The notes under the pieces: generated by a model
Seen by the model: only the letters and a program-made list of their open reading frames with translations
What the model was told of the DNA's origin: nothing
Databases searched by the model: none
Origin: Mycobacterium sp.
GTDB taxonomy: Bacteria > Actinomycetota > Actinomycetes > Mycobacteriales > Mycobacteriaceae
Assembly: GCA_003987775.1 (NCBI GenBank)
Contig: RXJD01000011.1
Location: forward strand, 62,001 to 126,000
DNA length: 64,000 bases
Reading direction: 5' to 3'
Part shown: in pieces, positions 12,292-22,138 of the stretch
Layout of the letters: every line of letters starts with the position of its first letter
Numbering within the stretch: the stretch's first letter is position 1
Position numbers and translations under genes: made by a program

Positions 12292-14217
12292 GTGGACACC
12301 ACTCACCCGCTGACGTTGAAATCCGGCGACCTATTCGCCGGATTCCGGATCATTCGCGTGCTCGGCGCCGGCGGCATGGGCACGGTGTACCTGGCGGAGC
12401 ACCCGCGGCTGCCCCGCGAGAATGCGCTGAAAGTCTTGCCGGCGCAGTGGAGTGCCGATCCGGTGTACCGAGCCCGGTTCGAGCGGGAAGCCGAGTTGGC
12501 TGCCGACCTTTCGCACCCGAATATCGTCCAGGTGCACGACCGCGGTGAGCAGGGTAGCCAGTTCTGGCTCTCCATGGACTACGTGGCGGGTACGGACGCA
12601 TCTCGATTGCTACGCGAAAAGTTCTCCGGCGGAATGCCGTTGGATGAGGTGGTGCCGATCATCAACGCGGTGGCCTCGGCACTGGACTACGCGCATCACC
12701 GTGGGTTGCTGCACCGCGATGTCAAACCGGCCAATATTCTGCTGGACGGCGAGCAACCGCGGGGTATCTTCCTGGCCGACTTCGGTATCGCGCGGCGCAT
12801 CGACGACGGGGTCGGGCTGACAGCGACCAACATGACGGTAGGCACCGTGAACTACTCCGCACCCGAGCAGCTTCGCGGTGATCCGATCGACGGGCGTGTC
12901 GATCAGTATGCGTTGGCGTGCACGGCATTTCATCTGCTGACCGGTGCGCCGCCGTTCGAGGACTCCAATTCGGCCGTGGTGATCAGCCGCCATGTGGGCG
13001 CTCCGCCTCCCTCGATCGGCGCTGTGCGCCCCGAACTGGCCGGGCTGGACTGGGTTTTCGCCACCGCGATGGCCAAGGACCCGAGCCGCCGCTTCGGCCG
13101 TTGCCAGGAGTTCGCCGAACAACTGGCCAGGTACGCGGCCCCGGGTTTCGCCTACGCCGAAGAGATTCCGGGCGGCCCGGTCCTGCAGTACCCGACGTAT
13201 CCCTCGATGAGCGCCACCCTGCCCGCGCTGCCGCGCGTCACGCCCAGCCGTGGCAAGCGCACCAGGGTTGTCGCCGCCGCGCTGGCCTGCATCGCACTGC
13301 TGATCGCCGGAGGCATCGTCGCGGGAGAGAAGCTGATCTCCCACTACCGCTCGAGCACGGCCGCCAAGACTCCGGCCGCCGAGTCGCCGACCACCACCAC
13401 TCCCGCGCCCAACACCGGCCCGTTCACCGGCTCCTATCAGGTGGAATACGGCGTGGTGACCGGCGTTGACGGACAGGCGGCTCCGAAGCCGATGACACCG
13501 ACCACCGAAACGTGGGCGGTGCGTTCGGTGTGCGGGTCCGCCGGATGCGTGGCAACTGCGTCGCGACAGGGCGGTGAGACCATGTATGCACCGGAGATCG
13601 TCTTGGACCAGGTCAACGGGACCTGGATAGCGGTCACCATCGGGTCGACCACCTGCGGCAACGTCGAAGGGGAGGAATGGGAGACGTTTACCCTGCAGCC
13701 GCGGCCGGATGGCACCCTCGCCGGGGAAGCCACCCAGACGATGGCCAAGGGGTGCGCCAACAAACGGAGCGTGACCTTCACCCGCACCGGCGACGCCAAC
13801 ATCAACAGCCTGCCCGATCCGGCTGCCCTCCCGCCGCGCGTGACGTCGCCGGCGGCGGCGCTGCACGGCCACTACCACCAACTGTCCGTGCAGCCGAACG
13901 GTTTCAAGGATCAGGGCGACTACATGGTCCGAACCGATTGCCTCCGCACCGGAGCGCGGTGCGTGAGCCTGTTCCACACCGCACCGGCCACCGCGATGGT
14001 GCTGCAGTACGCGGACGGAACCTGGAACTATGACCGGGAGTTCGACGCCACCTGCGGCAGGGGCGGCCCGACGCACGTGAGAATCGTTGTGCCCTATGCC
14101 CTTCCGCAGCCGCTGCAAGACCCGATCACGACGCTGAGCGGAAATGGACACGAGGAACTGACGGGCAACTGCCCGAGCACCGACGTGCAGGTGACGTTCA
14201 CCCGGACCGGCGACTGA
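12292..14217 (+). CDS. Membrane Ser/Thr protein kinase with duplicated extracellular domain
   Basis: Cytoplasmic Hanks-type kinase with the glycine loop GAGGMGTVY, the catalytic HRDVKPAN and DFGIA; then a single membrane helix near residues 323-347, a Thr/Pro-rich stalk and an extracellular region. The ectodomain contains two related halves, each with internal cysteines and each ending in VTFTRTGD. I take GTG 12292 as the start because AGAAGGA lies just upstream; an in-frame ATG at 12193 would add 33 residues of unlikely sequence. It encodes 641 aa. The kinase core is close to the PknF/PknJ group, but the ectodomain differs from PknF in this same window. It follows the peptide-export genes in the same direction, so it may sense the envelope or the exported product. 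That link is inference. Confidence 0.92.
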   Translation: MDTTHPLTLKSGDLFAGFRIIRVLGAGGMGTVYLAEHPRLPRENALKVLPAQWSADPVYRARFEREAELAADLSHPNIVQVHDRGEQGSQFWLSMDYVAGTDASRLLREKFSGGMPLDEVVPIINAVASALDYAHHRGLLHRDVKPANILLDGEQPRGIFLADFGIARRIDDGVGLTATNMTVGTVNYSAPEQLRGDPIDGRVDQYALACTAFHLLTGAPPFEDSNSAVVISRHVGAPPPSIGAVRPELAGLDWVFATAMAKDPSRRFGRCQEFAEQLARYAAPGFAYAEEIPGGPVLQYPTYPSMSATLPALPRVTPSRGKRTRVVAAALACIALLIAGGIVAGEKLISHYRSSTAAKTPAAESPTTTTPAPNTGPFTGSYQVEYGVVTGVDGQAAPKPMTPTTETWAVRSVCGSAGCVATASRQGGETMYAPEIVLDQVNGTWIAVTIGSTTCGNVEGEEWETFTLQPRPDGTLAGEATQTMAKGCANKRSVTFTRTGDANINSLPDPAALPPRVTSPAAALHGHYHQLSVQPNGFKDQGDYMVRTDCLRTGARCVSLFHTAPATAMVLQYADGTWNYDREFDATCGRGGPTHVRIVVPYALPQPLQDPITTLSGNGHEELTGNCPSTDVQVTFTRTGD

Positions 14218-14229
14218 CAGGCGAGCGAG

Positions 14230-14685
14230 TCAGCGGGTTTCGGAGGTCGCCGCAATGTGTCCGTGGGCGCGCGGGCTGAAGTGGAATCGCCTGCCGGTCA
14301 CCGACTCCGGGAGCACCCGGACATAGTGCGATTTCTCCGAGTCCGTCCACGGCAGCAGGTGGGCCCGCTCGGCCTCGGCGATGTCTTCGTCGCTGCGCAC
14401 CGAGCGGGCGGTGCCCTTGACGATCACGCTCCAGCCTTCGGCGACGTTGTGGTCGTCCACCTCGAACACCACGTTGTTGTTGATCGCGGTGCTGACCAGC
14501 TTGGTGCCTCCGGCGGTCCGGAACAGGATGGTCTTGCGTTGCACGACGTAGTTCACCGGGAAGATCTCGGGGCGCCCGTCGACGGCCGTCACCAGGCGGC
14601 CCAACGTCGTACTCGCCAGCAGATGCCAGCATTCGTGTGCGGACAGGATGGTGGCGCCAACGTGGTCCTGGCTGTCATGCGTCAT
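14230..14685 (-). CDS. Pyridoxamine 5'-phosphate oxidase-family (split-barrel) flavin/F420-binding protein
   Basis: The 151-residue protein has the PNPOx-like split-barrel pattern: GRPEIFPVNYVV, then the phosphate-contact strand around FRTAGGTKL, then FEVDDHNVAEGWSVIVKG. The last segment closely resembles what I recall of the DosR-regulated M. tuberculosis protein Rv3129. Such proteins bind FMN, F420 or haem, and the cofactor here cannot be told from sequence. I chose ATG 14685 rather than GTG 14691 because TAGGCT ends exactly 7 nt before the ATG, as expected for a leaderless mRNA, and no ribosome site is visible. It converges on the kinase gene with a 12-nt gap. Confidence 0.87.
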   Translation of the reverse strand: MTHDSQDHVGATILSAHECWHLLASTTLGRLVTAVDGRPEIFPVNYVVQRKTILFRTAGGTKLVSTAINNNVVFEVDDHNVAEGWSVIVKGTARSVRSDEDIAEAERAHLLPWTDSEKSHYVRVLPESVTGRRFHFSPRAHGHIAATSETR

Positions 14686-14691
14686 GTCCAC

Positions 14692-14735
14692 AGCCTAGGG
14701 AACCAGGACCGGCCGTCGCGCCTGCCAAAGGTCCT
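14692..14735 (-). promoter_or_regulatory. Leaderless promoter with two DosR-like boxes
   Basis: On the minus strand TAGGCT (14692-14697) sits at -12 to -7 of ATG 14685. Overlapping the -35 region, 14697-14711, and again at 14721-14735, are sequences that each match 8 of 13 defined positions of the DosR box (AGGGNCNAAAGTCCC in this orientation). The matches are individually weak. Spacing, tandem arrangement and the gene family make DosR control plausible. Confidence 0.4.
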
Positions 14736-14763
14736 CTCCTGGCGGTGACCAAAGCAGTACGCG

Positions 14764-15495
14764 TCAGGTCACCGCAGTGCCGAAGAGGTGACCGATCCCG
14801 TAGGTGAAAGCCAGTCCGGCGGCGCCGCCGATGGTGACGCGCAACACGGCGCGCCGCGCGCTGCTACCGCCGATCCGTGCGCTCATCGCGCCCGCCAAAG
14901 CCAGGGCTATCAGCACCGAGACGAACGTCACGGGCACCCGCCAGGCCGCGGGGGGCAGCAGTATCGCCACCAGCGGGAGCAGAGCTCCGGCGATGAACGA
15001 GCCGGCCGACGCCGCCGCGGCATGCCACGGATTGGTCAGTTCTTCGGGATTGATCTGCAATTCGGCCTCGGCGTGCGCGGCGAACGCGTCATGGGCCGTC
15101 AGTTCCTTCGCCACCGTCGCAGCGGTCGCGGGCGACAGGCCCTTGGCCTGGTAGATGGCGGTAAGTTCGGCCAGTTCCGCTTCGGGAGTGTCGCGCAGTT
15201 CGTGACGTTCCTTGTGGAGCAACGCTCGTTCGCTGTCGCGCTGACTGGATACCGAGACGTACTCGCCCAACGCCATCGACACCGCGCCGGCCACCAGGCC
15301 GGCCAACCCGGCGGTGAAGATGGGGCCACGGGCGGCGGTCGCCCCGGCGACGCCCACCACAATGCCGGCGACGGAGACCACCCCGTCGTTGGCGCCCAGG
15401 ACGGCGGCCCGCAGCCAGTTCAACCTGCCGGACGCGCCCTCGCGGTGGGGCTCGGACGGATGATGCCATTGTCGGCTCTGCTGATCGTCAACCAC
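14764..15495 (-). CDS. VIT1/CCC1-family (nodulin-21-like) membrane protein
   Basis: A 243-residue protein with the family layout: an N-terminal helix pair containing LGANDGVVSVAGIVVGV, a second helix with GAVSMALGEYVSVSSQ, a charged cytoplasmic stretch rich in Glu (the RDTPEAELAEL segment), and three C-terminal helices. Yeast CCC1 and plant VIT1 relatives move iron or manganese into storage compartments. Bacterial members are poorly characterised but presumed to export or detoxify Fe/Mn. The start is GTG. It lies upstream of the PNPOx gene on the same strand, separated by about 80 nt that hold the proposed promoter of that gene. Confidence 0.92.
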   Translation of the reverse strand: MVDDQQSRQWHHPSEPHREGASGRLNWLRAAVLGANDGVVSVAGIVVGVAGATAARGPIFTAGLAGLVAGAVSMALGEYVSVSSQRDSERALLHKERHELRDTPEAELAELTAIYQAKGLSPATAATVAKELTAHDAFAAHAEAELQINPEELTNPWHAAAASAGSFIAGALLPLVAILLPPAAWRVPVTFVSVLIALALAGAMSARIGGSSARRAVLRVTIGGAAGLAFTYGIGHLFGTAVT

Positions 15496-15552
15496 GGGGT
15501 AAAGCCAACCGCACCAGCGCGAGTCCCGCCAGCAAGTGCAGGCTCACCAACC

Positions 15553-16809
15553 TCATCGCAGCAGGCGCCGCACCCAGAACACCGTCGCCCCGACACCGAG
15601 GAACACCGCACCCGCGATCACCGAGGACACGGGCAGCGCGAACGCCACCACCACACAGCCCAGCACGCCGACCACCGGAATGACCTTGGGCAGCGAACCT
15701 TCCGCACGCCGCAGCGTCAGGGCGGAGGCGTTGGCGATCGCGTAGTACACCAGCACCGCGAACGACGAGAATCCGATTGCGCCCCGCAGGTCGACCGCAG
15801 CCGCCAGCGCGGCGGCCACCACCCCGACCGCGATCTCGGCGCGATGCGGCACGGCGAAACGCGGATGCACCGCGTCGAGCTGATGCGGCAGGTGACGGTC
15901 GCGCGCCATTGCCAAAGCGGTCCGTGACACGCCCAGCATCAGTGACAGCAGGGAACCCAGCGCCGCGAGTACCGCACCGACAGCGACGACCGGCACCAGC
16001 CAACCGGCGCCCGCGACGCGCACCGCGTCCACCAGGGGAGTGGCGGTCGAGGCGACCCGCCGGGGTCCGAGCACCCCCAGCACGGCAACCGCGACAGCGG
16101 CGTACACGGCCAGCGTGGCGGCCAGCGCGATCAGAATCGCCCGCGGAATCGTGCGGGCCGGCTCACGGACCTCCTCGCCCAGCGTGGCGATGCGGGCGTA
16201 GCCGGCGAACGCGAAGAACAGCAGACCCGCCGACTGCAACACACCGCCTGGCGAAACACCATGCAGCGTACTGAGATTCGCGACGAGCTCCGGCGCACCG
16301 GAGCCGAATACCGCTACTACCACGGCTGCCAGCACCAGCAACACCGTCGCGACGATGCCGCGCGCGAGCCACGTCGACTTCTGGACGCCGAGATAGTTGA
16401 CGACGGTGAGGACCAGCACTGAGATCACTGCGACGGCATGCGCGTGGGCCGGCCAGGCGTAGGTTCCGACGGTCAGGGCCATCGCCGCGCAGGAGGCGGT
16501 CTTTCCGACGACGAATCCCCAGCCGGCGAGGTATCCCCAGAATTCGCCCAACCGCTCGCGGCCGTAGACGTAAGTGCCTCCGGACGCGGGATACAGCGCG
16601 GCCAGCCGTGCGGACGACGAGGCATTGCAGTACGCCAGCACACCCGCGGCCGCCAGGCCGATCAACAGCCCGGCCCCGGCCGCCCGCGCCGCGGGCGCCA
16701 GCGCCGCAAAGATGCCGGCGCCGATCATGGAGCTCAGGCCGATGACCACCGCGTCGCCGACACCCAAACTGCGTCGCAGATGCTCGGAAGGCCGGTTGCC
16801 GGTGGTCAC
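15553..16809 (-). CDS. APC-family amino acid permease
   Basis: 418 residues, about 12 predicted helices, opening with the APC signature VVIGLSSMIGAGIFAAL, in which the helix-1 break binds the substrate's amino and carboxyl groups. Relatives import amino acids or polyamines with protons; the substrate is not predictable here. The GTG start has no ribosome site but has a TAGCGT -10 hexamer ending 7 nt upstream, suggesting a leaderless transcript. It is followed by the VIT-like gene after 57 nt on the same strand. Confidence 0.93.
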   Translation of the reverse strand: MTTGNRPSEHLRRSLGVGDAVVIGLSSMIGAGIFAALAPAARAAGAGLLIGLAAAGVLAYCNASSSARLAALYPASGGTYVYGRERLGEFWGYLAGWGFVVGKTASCAAMALTVGTYAWPAHAHAVAVISVLVLTVVNYLGVQKSTWLARGIVATVLLVLAAVVVAVFGSGAPELVANLSTLHGVSPGGVLQSAGLLFFAFAGYARIATLGEEVREPARTIPRAILIALAATLAVYAAVAVAVLGVLGPRRVASTATPLVDAVRVAGAGWLVPVVAVGAVLAALGSLLSLMLGVSRTALAMARDRHLPHQLDAVHPRFAVPHRAEIAVGVVAAALAAAVDLRGAIGFSSFAVLVYYAIANASALTLRRAEGSLPKVIPVVGVLGCVVVAFALPVSSVIAGAVFLGVGATVFWVRRLLR

Positions 16810-16815
16810 CCGGTC

Positions 16816-16821
16816 ACGCTA
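16816..16821 (-). promoter_or_regulatory. -10 element for a leaderless permease transcript
   Basis: Minus-strand TAGCGT fits the mycobacterial TANNNT -10 pattern. With 6 nt between it and GTG 16809, transcription would start on the first base of the start codon. No clear -35 hexamer is visible. Confidence 0.45.
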
Positions 16822-16847
16822 TCTGTCGGTCGACTCAGATCCAGGAC

Positions 16848-18284
16848 TCAACCCGCTGCGGCAAGCAGGTCCCCGAACGCGTTGTCCATGCACTGTGCGT
16901 AACGGGCCGGGTCGGGCAGCGCGTCGCGGTCGGCGGTGGCGCTGATGGACAGCGTTCCGTTGTAGCTCGCCACGACATGGCAGAGGTTCAGACCGCCGAT
17001 CAGCGGCCCGAGACCGGCGGCGCGCAGCAGCCGGGCGCCGCGGAAGTAGATCGGAGCGGTGGGGCCCGGCACGTTGGTCACGGTCGTGTTGGCGACGGCC
17101 GGCCCGGAGAAGGGCAGCACACTGGCGGCCTTGGCGGTGACCCCGAGCAGCGCGGTCGGCAGGGTCGCCACCAGCTCCAGCATCTGCGTCCTGGTCGTCT
17201 GCTCGGCTTCGGAGCGGCTTTGCGCGGTCGACTGCGCGATGGCGGTCAGACGTTCCAGTGGGTCGGCGATATCGGTCGCCAGCGGTTGCAGGCGGCCGGC
17301 GAGCATGTTCCCTTTGCCGCTCGTGTCGCCGGCCTCGCGCAGCGATATCGGGCACGCCGCGACGAGCGACTCCTCAGGAAGCTCGCCGTGCCCGTCCAGG
17401 TATTCGCGCAGCGCACCACCGACATAGGCGAGCGCCACGTCGTTGACCGTGGCGCCCGGCACCCGCGCCTTGATTTTCTTGAAGTCGGCGAGGTCATGGA
17501 ACCGCGCTTCGAATACACGGTGCGGCGACACGGTCTGGTTGAATCGCGTCCTCGGGGGAAAGGTGGGCCGGTTCCCGTCGGCGACGCTGCTCACCAGGCC
17601 ACCGACCAGCTTGCCGGGCAACGCGGCCAGTCCGCGGGCCAGTTGCGGAGCACTCGACAGCACGACTCTGCCGGCCTTCAGCGGGTACATCGCGGCGTTG
17701 ACCGCAGTGCGGGACAATAGCTCCGACGTCGAGGGCAGCGGGGCCGGCCGCCAGGGCCGGTCCGGGCCGGGCGGGCGCGGGCTGTCGGCGGCGAGGTCGT
17801 GCAGCGCCGCGATCATCTGGACGCTCGCCATCCCGTCGACCGCGCAGTGGTGCAGCTTCAGCGCCATCGCGAACGAGCCTCTGGGGACGCCGGGCACGGC
17901 GTTGAGCCCCTCGATGACGGTGATCTCCCACGGCGGGCGACGCAGGTCGATCTGCCGGGCGTGCAGCCGCGCGACCTGGATGCACAGCTGCCGCCAGTCG
18001 CCGGGTTGCGGCAGCCCGATGTGGCGCACGTGATATTCCAGGTCGAAGTTGGGGTCCTCCACCCAGTACGGCATGTGCAGTCCGCCCGGCAGCTCGGTCA
18101 GCCGCCGGCGGAACACATCGGCCAGGTGCAGCCTCGCGTCCAGCTCCTCCAAGATGCCCTTGAACGTGACCTTGCCACTCGGGGCGGTGGACGGGTCGTA
18201 GATGAGCAGCATCTGGATCTGCAACGGCGTCGCCGGGCCTTCGGCTCGCAGCATCATGTCGTCGCTCCAACTCAGCTGCTGCAC
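16848..18284 (-). CDS. Wax ester synthase / acyl-CoA:diacylglycerol acyltransferase (WS/DGAT)
   Basis: 478 residues with the WS/DGAT catalytic motif HHCAVDG at about residues 145-151, an N-terminal LSWSDDMMLRAEG segment typical of the family's start, and the C-terminal half containing the conserved NVPGP segment. These enzymes make triacylglycerol or wax esters from acyl-CoA at the membrane or lipid-droplet surface. The frame stays open to 18326, but GTG 18284 is preceded by GAGGGG at 6-7 nt and is the better start. Mycobacteria carry many paralogues (tgs genes), and I cannot say which one this is. It diverges from the glutamine synthetase gene over about 160 nt. Confidence 0.93.
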   Translation of the reverse strand: MQQLSWSDDMMLRAEGPATPLQIQMLLIYDPSTAPSGKVTFKGILEELDARLHLADVFRRRLTELPGGLHMPYWVEDPNFDLEYHVRHIGLPQPGDWRQLCIQVARLHARQIDLRRPPWEITVIEGLNAVPGVPRGSFAMALKLHHCAVDGMASVQMIAALHDLAADSPRPPGPDRPWRPAPLPSTSELLSRTAVNAAMYPLKAGRVVLSSAPQLARGLAALPGKLVGGLVSSVADGNRPTFPPRTRFNQTVSPHRVFEARFHDLADFKKIKARVPGATVNDVALAYVGGALREYLDGHGELPEESLVAACPISLREAGDTSGKGNMLAGRLQPLATDIADPLERLTAIAQSTAQSRSEAEQTTRTQMLELVATLPTALLGVTAKAASVLPFSGPAVANTTVTNVPGPTAPIYFRGARLLRAAGLGPLIGGLNLCHVVASYNGTLSISATADRDALPDPARYAQCMDNAFGDLLAAAG

Positions 18285-18447
18285 GTCAAGCCCCCTCGCT
18301 ACGTCGCGTCTCACGTTTGCAACCAATGCTGCGCCACCGTTGACGCCGGCGTAACAAGATTGGCATCGAACCTACCTACGGTGAGGCGGTCTAGCGTCCG
18401 TCAAGCGATGAGCCACGGACCCCCCTTATAGCCGGATAGGAACTCAA

Positions 18448-20625
18448 TTGAGCGGAAATGCGGTCCGCCTGCAGGCGATCAACAATGTCGAGGCATATGT
18501 ACCCCCGGCGATCAGTTTTGTACCAGGCGAGGCGCCGGGCGAGATTTTCGGCTCCAACGTCTTCACCAAGGCCGAGATGCAGGCGCGACTGCCGAAGACG
18601 GTCTTCAAGTCGATCGTCGCCACCATCGAGAAGGGCGCCCCGCTCGACCCCGCCGTGGCCGACACGGTCGCGGTGGCGATGAAGGACTGGGCACTGGAGA
18701 AGGGCGCCACCCACTACGCGCACGTCTTCTACCCGATGACCGGGCTGACCGCCGAGAAGCACGACAGCTTCCTCGAGCCTGTCTCCGACGGAGCGACCCT
18801 GGCCGAATTCGCCGGCAAAACGCTGATCCAGGGCGAGCCGGACGCCTCCAGCTTCCCCTCCGGCGGATTGCGCAGCACGTTCGAGGCGCGTGGGTACACC
18901 GGTTGGGACGTCACCAGCCCGGCCTACATCCTGGAAAACCCGAACGGCAACACGCTGTGCATCCCCACGGTTTTCGTCTCGATGACCGGTGAGGCCCTGG
19001 ACTACAAGACCCCGCTGCTGCGCAGCCAGCAGGCCATGGGGATTCACGCCGAACGCATCCTCAAACTGTTCGGGCACCAGGACCTCAACAAGGTCGTCTC
19101 GTTCTGCGGGCCCGAGCAGGAGTACTTCCTGGTCGACCGGCACTTCTTCCTGGCGCGACCCGACCTGATCAACGCCGGGCGCACGGTGTTCGGCGCCAAG
19201 CCGCCCAAGGGCCAGGAGTTCGACGACCACTACTTCGGCGCGGTGCCCGAGCGCGTGCTGGGCTTCATGATGGACACCGAGCGGGAGCTGTTCAAACTCG
19301 GTATCCCGGCCAAGACCCGGCACAACGAGGTGGCCCCCGGCCAGTTCGAGGTGGCGCCGATGTTCGAGCGGGCCAACATCGCCTCCGACCACCAGCAGCT
19401 GCTGATGACGATCTTCAAGACGATCGCCAAGAAGCACGGCATGGAGTGCCTCTTCCACGAGAAGCCGTTCGCGGGCGTGAACGGCTCGGGCAAGCACGTC
19501 AACTTCTCGGTGGGCAACTCCGAGCTCGGGTCCCTGTTGGTGCCGGGCGACACCCCGCACGAGAACGCCCAGTTCCTGGTGTTCTGCGCGGCGGTCATCC
19601 GGGCCGTGCACAAGTTCGCCGGGTTGCTGCGGGTGTCGGTCGCCTCCGCCACCAACGACCACCGGCTGGGTGCCAACGAAGCTCCGCCCGCGATCATCTC
19701 CATCTTCCTCGGAGAGCAACTCGCCGACGTGTTCGAGCAGATCGCCAAGGGCGCGGCGACGTCGTCAAAGGGCAAGGGCACCATGATCATCGGTGTCGAC
19801 ACGCTGCCCCCGTTGCCAACTGATGCCGGCGACCGCAACCGCACCAGCCCGTTCGCGTTCACCGGCAACCGATTCGAGTTCCGGGCACCGGGCTCCGGCC
19901 AGACGGTCGCGGTGCCGATGATCATCCTGAACACGATCATGGCCGACTCTTTCGACTACATGGCGACGATTCTCGAGCAGGCTGTCGAAGCCGGTGAGGA
20001 TTTCGACGGCGCGGTGCAGAAGCTGCTCACCGACGTCATCACCGAGCACGGCGCCGTGGTGTTCAACGGCGACGGGTATTCCGAGAACTGGCAGATCGAG
20101 GCGGCCGAGCGTGGACTGCCGAACCTCAAGACAACATTGGATGCCATCCCGGAGCTGATCAAGCCGGAAGCGGTGGCGGTCTTCGAGAAGTACGGCGTCT
20201 TCAACGAGCGGGAGCTACACAGCCGCTACGAGGTGCGTCTCGAGCAGTACGCGCTGACCATCGCGGTGGAGGCGAAGCTGGCGCTGGAAATGGGCACCAC
20301 GGTCATTCTGCCGGCAGCCGTGCGCTATCAGACCGAGCTCGCCCAGAACGTCGCCACCCTGAAAGCCGCCGGTGTCGAACCGAGCATCGCTGCACTGGAA
20401 GCGGTTTCGGCTCCGCTCGCCGACCTGACGGCAGCACTGGCGACCTTGAAGGCCGCGCTGTCCGACCACTCGGCGAGCTCCGCGCTGGACGAGGCGACGC
20501 ACGCCCAGAAGGAGCTGCTGCCGGCGATGGAGGCGGTACGCGCTGCGGTCGACGCTCTGGAAGGCGTTGTCGCGGATGATCTTTGGCCGTTGCCCACTTA
20601 CCAGGAGATGCTTTACATCCTCTGA
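18448..20625 (+). CDS. glnN: Glutamine synthetase type III (GlnN)
   Basis: 725 residues, much longer than GSI (about 470) and matching the GSIII family. Family marks visible are KHDSFLEP near residue 110, the [12 protein letters not shown] glutamate/ammonia-site segment, ATNDHRLG, and [10 protein letters not shown] near the arginine flap, followed by a long C-terminal helical region. It condenses glutamate and ammonia using ATP. GSIII enzymes form double-hexamer rings and, unlike GlnA1, are usually not adenylylated. The TTG start at 18448 has AGGAAC 7 nt upstream. No glnB/amt neighbour is present. It ends in a strong hairpin that also closes the convergent PPE gene. Confidence 0.95.
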   Translation: MSGNAVRLQAINNVEAYVPPAISFVPGEAPGEIFGSNVFTKAEMQARLPKTVFKSIVATIEKGAPLDPAVADTVAVAMKDWALEKGATHYAHVFYPMTGLTAEKHDSFLEPVSDGATLAEFAGKTLIQGEPDASSFPSGGLRSTFEARGYTGWDVTSPAYILENPNGNTLCIPTVFVSMTGEALDYKTPLLRSQQAMGIHAERILKLFGHQDLNKVVSFCGPEQEYFLVDRHFFLARPDLINAGRTVFGAKPPKGQEFDDHYFGAVPERVLGFMMDTERELFKLGIPAKTRHNEVAPGQFEVAPMFERANIASDHQQLLMTIFKTIAKKHGMECLFHEKPFAGVNGSGKHVNFSVGNSELGSLLVPGDTPHENAQFLVFCAAVIRAVHKFAGLLRVSVASATNDHRLGANEAPPAIISIFLGEQLADVFEQIAKGAATSSKGKGTMIIGVDTLPPLPTDAGDRNRTSPFAFTGNRFEFRAPGSGQTVAVPMIILNTIMADSFDYMATILEQAVEAGEDFDGAVQKLLTDVITEHGAVVFNGDGYSENWQIEAAERGLPNLKTTLDAIPELIKPEAVAVFEKYGVFNERELHSRYEVRLEQYALTIAVEAKLALEMGTTVILPAAVRYQTELAQNVATLKAAGVEPSIAALEAVSAPLADLTAALATLKAALSDHSASSALDEATHAQKELLPAMEAVRAAVDALEGVVADDLWPLPTYQEMLYIL

Positions 20626-20631
20626 TAGACC

Positions 20632-20697
20632 GTCGTCGGGCGTGAGGGCCGGCCGCAACAGCGGACCTGGTGATTCCCGGCCCTCACGCCCGGCGAC
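20632..20697. terminator. Bidirectional hairpin between glnN and the PPE gene
   Basis: Two 21-nt arms, 20632-20652 and 20677-20697, are complementary at 20 of 21 positions and enclose a 24-nt loop. It begins 7 nt after the glnN stop. The right arm lies inside the last codons of the convergent PPE gene (stop at 20684), so the same structure could stop transcription from both sides. There is no U-tract, as is common in mycobacteria. Confidence 0.6.
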
Positions 20698-22096
20698 TCT
20701 GATCCCAGGTGGCGGGCATCATCGGAAGTGTCGGTGCCTCGGTGAAAGAGCTTCCCGGCAGTGTGGCCGCGCCGGCGGCACTGCCGATTCCGGATATCGT
20801 TGCGGTACCGGTGAATCCGAGTGTTTCGGCGCCTGCGCCGGATTGACTGACCGCTGGCGGTACTGAGTCGCCGTCCAGAGTCAGATATTCATCGCGGTAA
20901 CCGCGGCTCTGCAGTTCGTCGCGGCGGCGCCGGCGGGACCGGGCGGTTGCGGCGGCGGCGGTCGCGGAATTCGCGGTGACCTGGGACGCGGGTGCGCTCG
21001 CGACCACTTTGGTGCGCAGGGCAGGGCCGAGTGTCGGGCCGGGGCCGGGACCCGGGCCGATGAGGTAGCCGAATCCCTGGGCGGGCGCGACCGAGGGTGC
21101 ACCGGCCACCGCCTGCGCAGCGGGCGCCGACGGGCCCGGGGCCGGGCCGGGCGCCGGGGCCGCACCCGCGGTCGCGCTCACCGTGATGCCGGCGACTGGC
21201 AGGACGCGTTCGGCGGCAGCCGCCGGTATGTCGGCGCCGGCGGCGGCCCCGATCTCGGGGAGGGCGCACAGCGCGGACAGGCCGAGGGCCAGTGGGATCG
21301 CGGCAAATCCGGGTGCCGAGATAACCGTGTAGATGGGTGAACCCAGCAGCGCGAACGTTGCGGCATAGGCGAATACGTAGATCAGGGGCAGCCAGGTGGT
21401 CACGGCGGCCGCCGGATTGGTGGCGAAGTCGGTGATGAGCTGCACGGTGGTGCCGAACGGATTGGTGACGAGTGACTTCAGCACCCGGTACATGCTCGAG
21501 AAATGCTCGGACCAGGCGAGTGCTTCTTCGATGGGATCGGTGGGCGCGAACTTGGCCGGTTCGGCGGTACCGATCTGCGGCGCGGCGTCCGTTCCGGGTA
21601 CCGCGGTGACGGCGGACGAGGAAAGTGCTTGGTAGACAGTCATTGTCGTGGCTGCTTGAATCCACATGCGGACGTAGTCCGCTTCGTTCGCTGCGATCGG
21701 AATGGTGTTGAGCCCGAAGAAGTTGGTCGCGACCAGTACGCCGTGCACGGCATGGTTGGCGGCCAGTTCAGCCAGGGTCGGCATGGCCGCCAGCGCGGCA
21801 ATGTAAGCGGCGGCAGCCACCTCGTGCTGCGCGGCGGCGCCGGCGGTCTTGATGCTGGCCTGCGTCAACCAGTCCAGGTACGGCACGTGTGCCGCTGCGT
21901 AGCGGCCGGCCGTCGGGCCGTCCCATGCTGCGCCCTGCACCGCGGCGAGTATTGACGTCAACTCCGCTGCCACCGTGGCGAACTCCTCGCTGAGGGCGCG
22001 CCACCCGGAAGCGGCGGCCATGAGGGTGCCGGCTCCCGGGCCCTCGCTCAGCAGGCTCGCGTGCACTTCCGGTGGCGCCGCCATCCATACGGTCAT
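20684..22096 (-). CDS. PPE-family protein, PPE-PPW subfamily
   Basis: 470 residues with the PPE motif at residues 8-10 (APPEVH), a WDG (WxG) turn and an about 180-residue helical PPE domain. Next comes a hydrophobic middle (about 245-285), a Pro/Ala-rich linker, and a C-terminus carrying GFTGT and PMMPATW, which are the two hallmarks (GFxGT and PxxPxxW) of the PPE-PPW subgroup. The segment from NHAVHG through FFGLNTIPIA strongly recalls PPE36, PPE37 and PPE62. Those are PPE proteins linked to haem or iron use and, for PPE37, to IdeR control. PPE proteins are exported by ESX type VII systems, normally with a PE partner; none is adjacent. An IdeR-like box sits 43 nt upstream, which supports an iron-related role. 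Confidence 0.92.
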   Translation of the reverse strand: MTVWMAAPPEVHASLLSEGPGAGTLMAAASGWRALSEEFATVAAELTSILAAVQGAAWDGPTAGRYAAAHVPYLDWLTQASIKTAGAAAQHEVAAAAYIAALAAMPTLAELAANHAVHGVLVATNFFGLNTIPIAANEADYVRMWIQAATTMTVYQALSSSAVTAVPGTDAAPQIGTAEPAKFAPTDPIEEALAWSEHFSSMYRVLKSLVTNPFGTTVQLITDFATNPAAAVTTWLPLIYVFAYAATFALLGSPIYTVISAPGFAAIPLALGLSALCALPEIGAAAGADIPAAAAERVLPVAGITVSATAGAAPAPGPAPGPSAPAAQAVAGAPSVAPAQGFGYLIGPGPGPGPTLGPALRTKVVASAPASQVTANSATAAAATARSRRRRRDELQSRGYRDEYLTLDGDSVPPAVSQSGAGAETLGFTGTATISGIGSAAGAATLPGSSFTEAPTLPMMPATWDQSRRA

Positions 22097-22138
22097 CAGT
22101 ACCTGTTCCTTCTCGTCACCCGAACCGCCTGTCAGAAG

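Noticed and set aside
18339..18382. TTGACG hexamer upstream of glnN
   Set aside because: No -10 element lies at a suitable spacing, so a promoter could not be supported.
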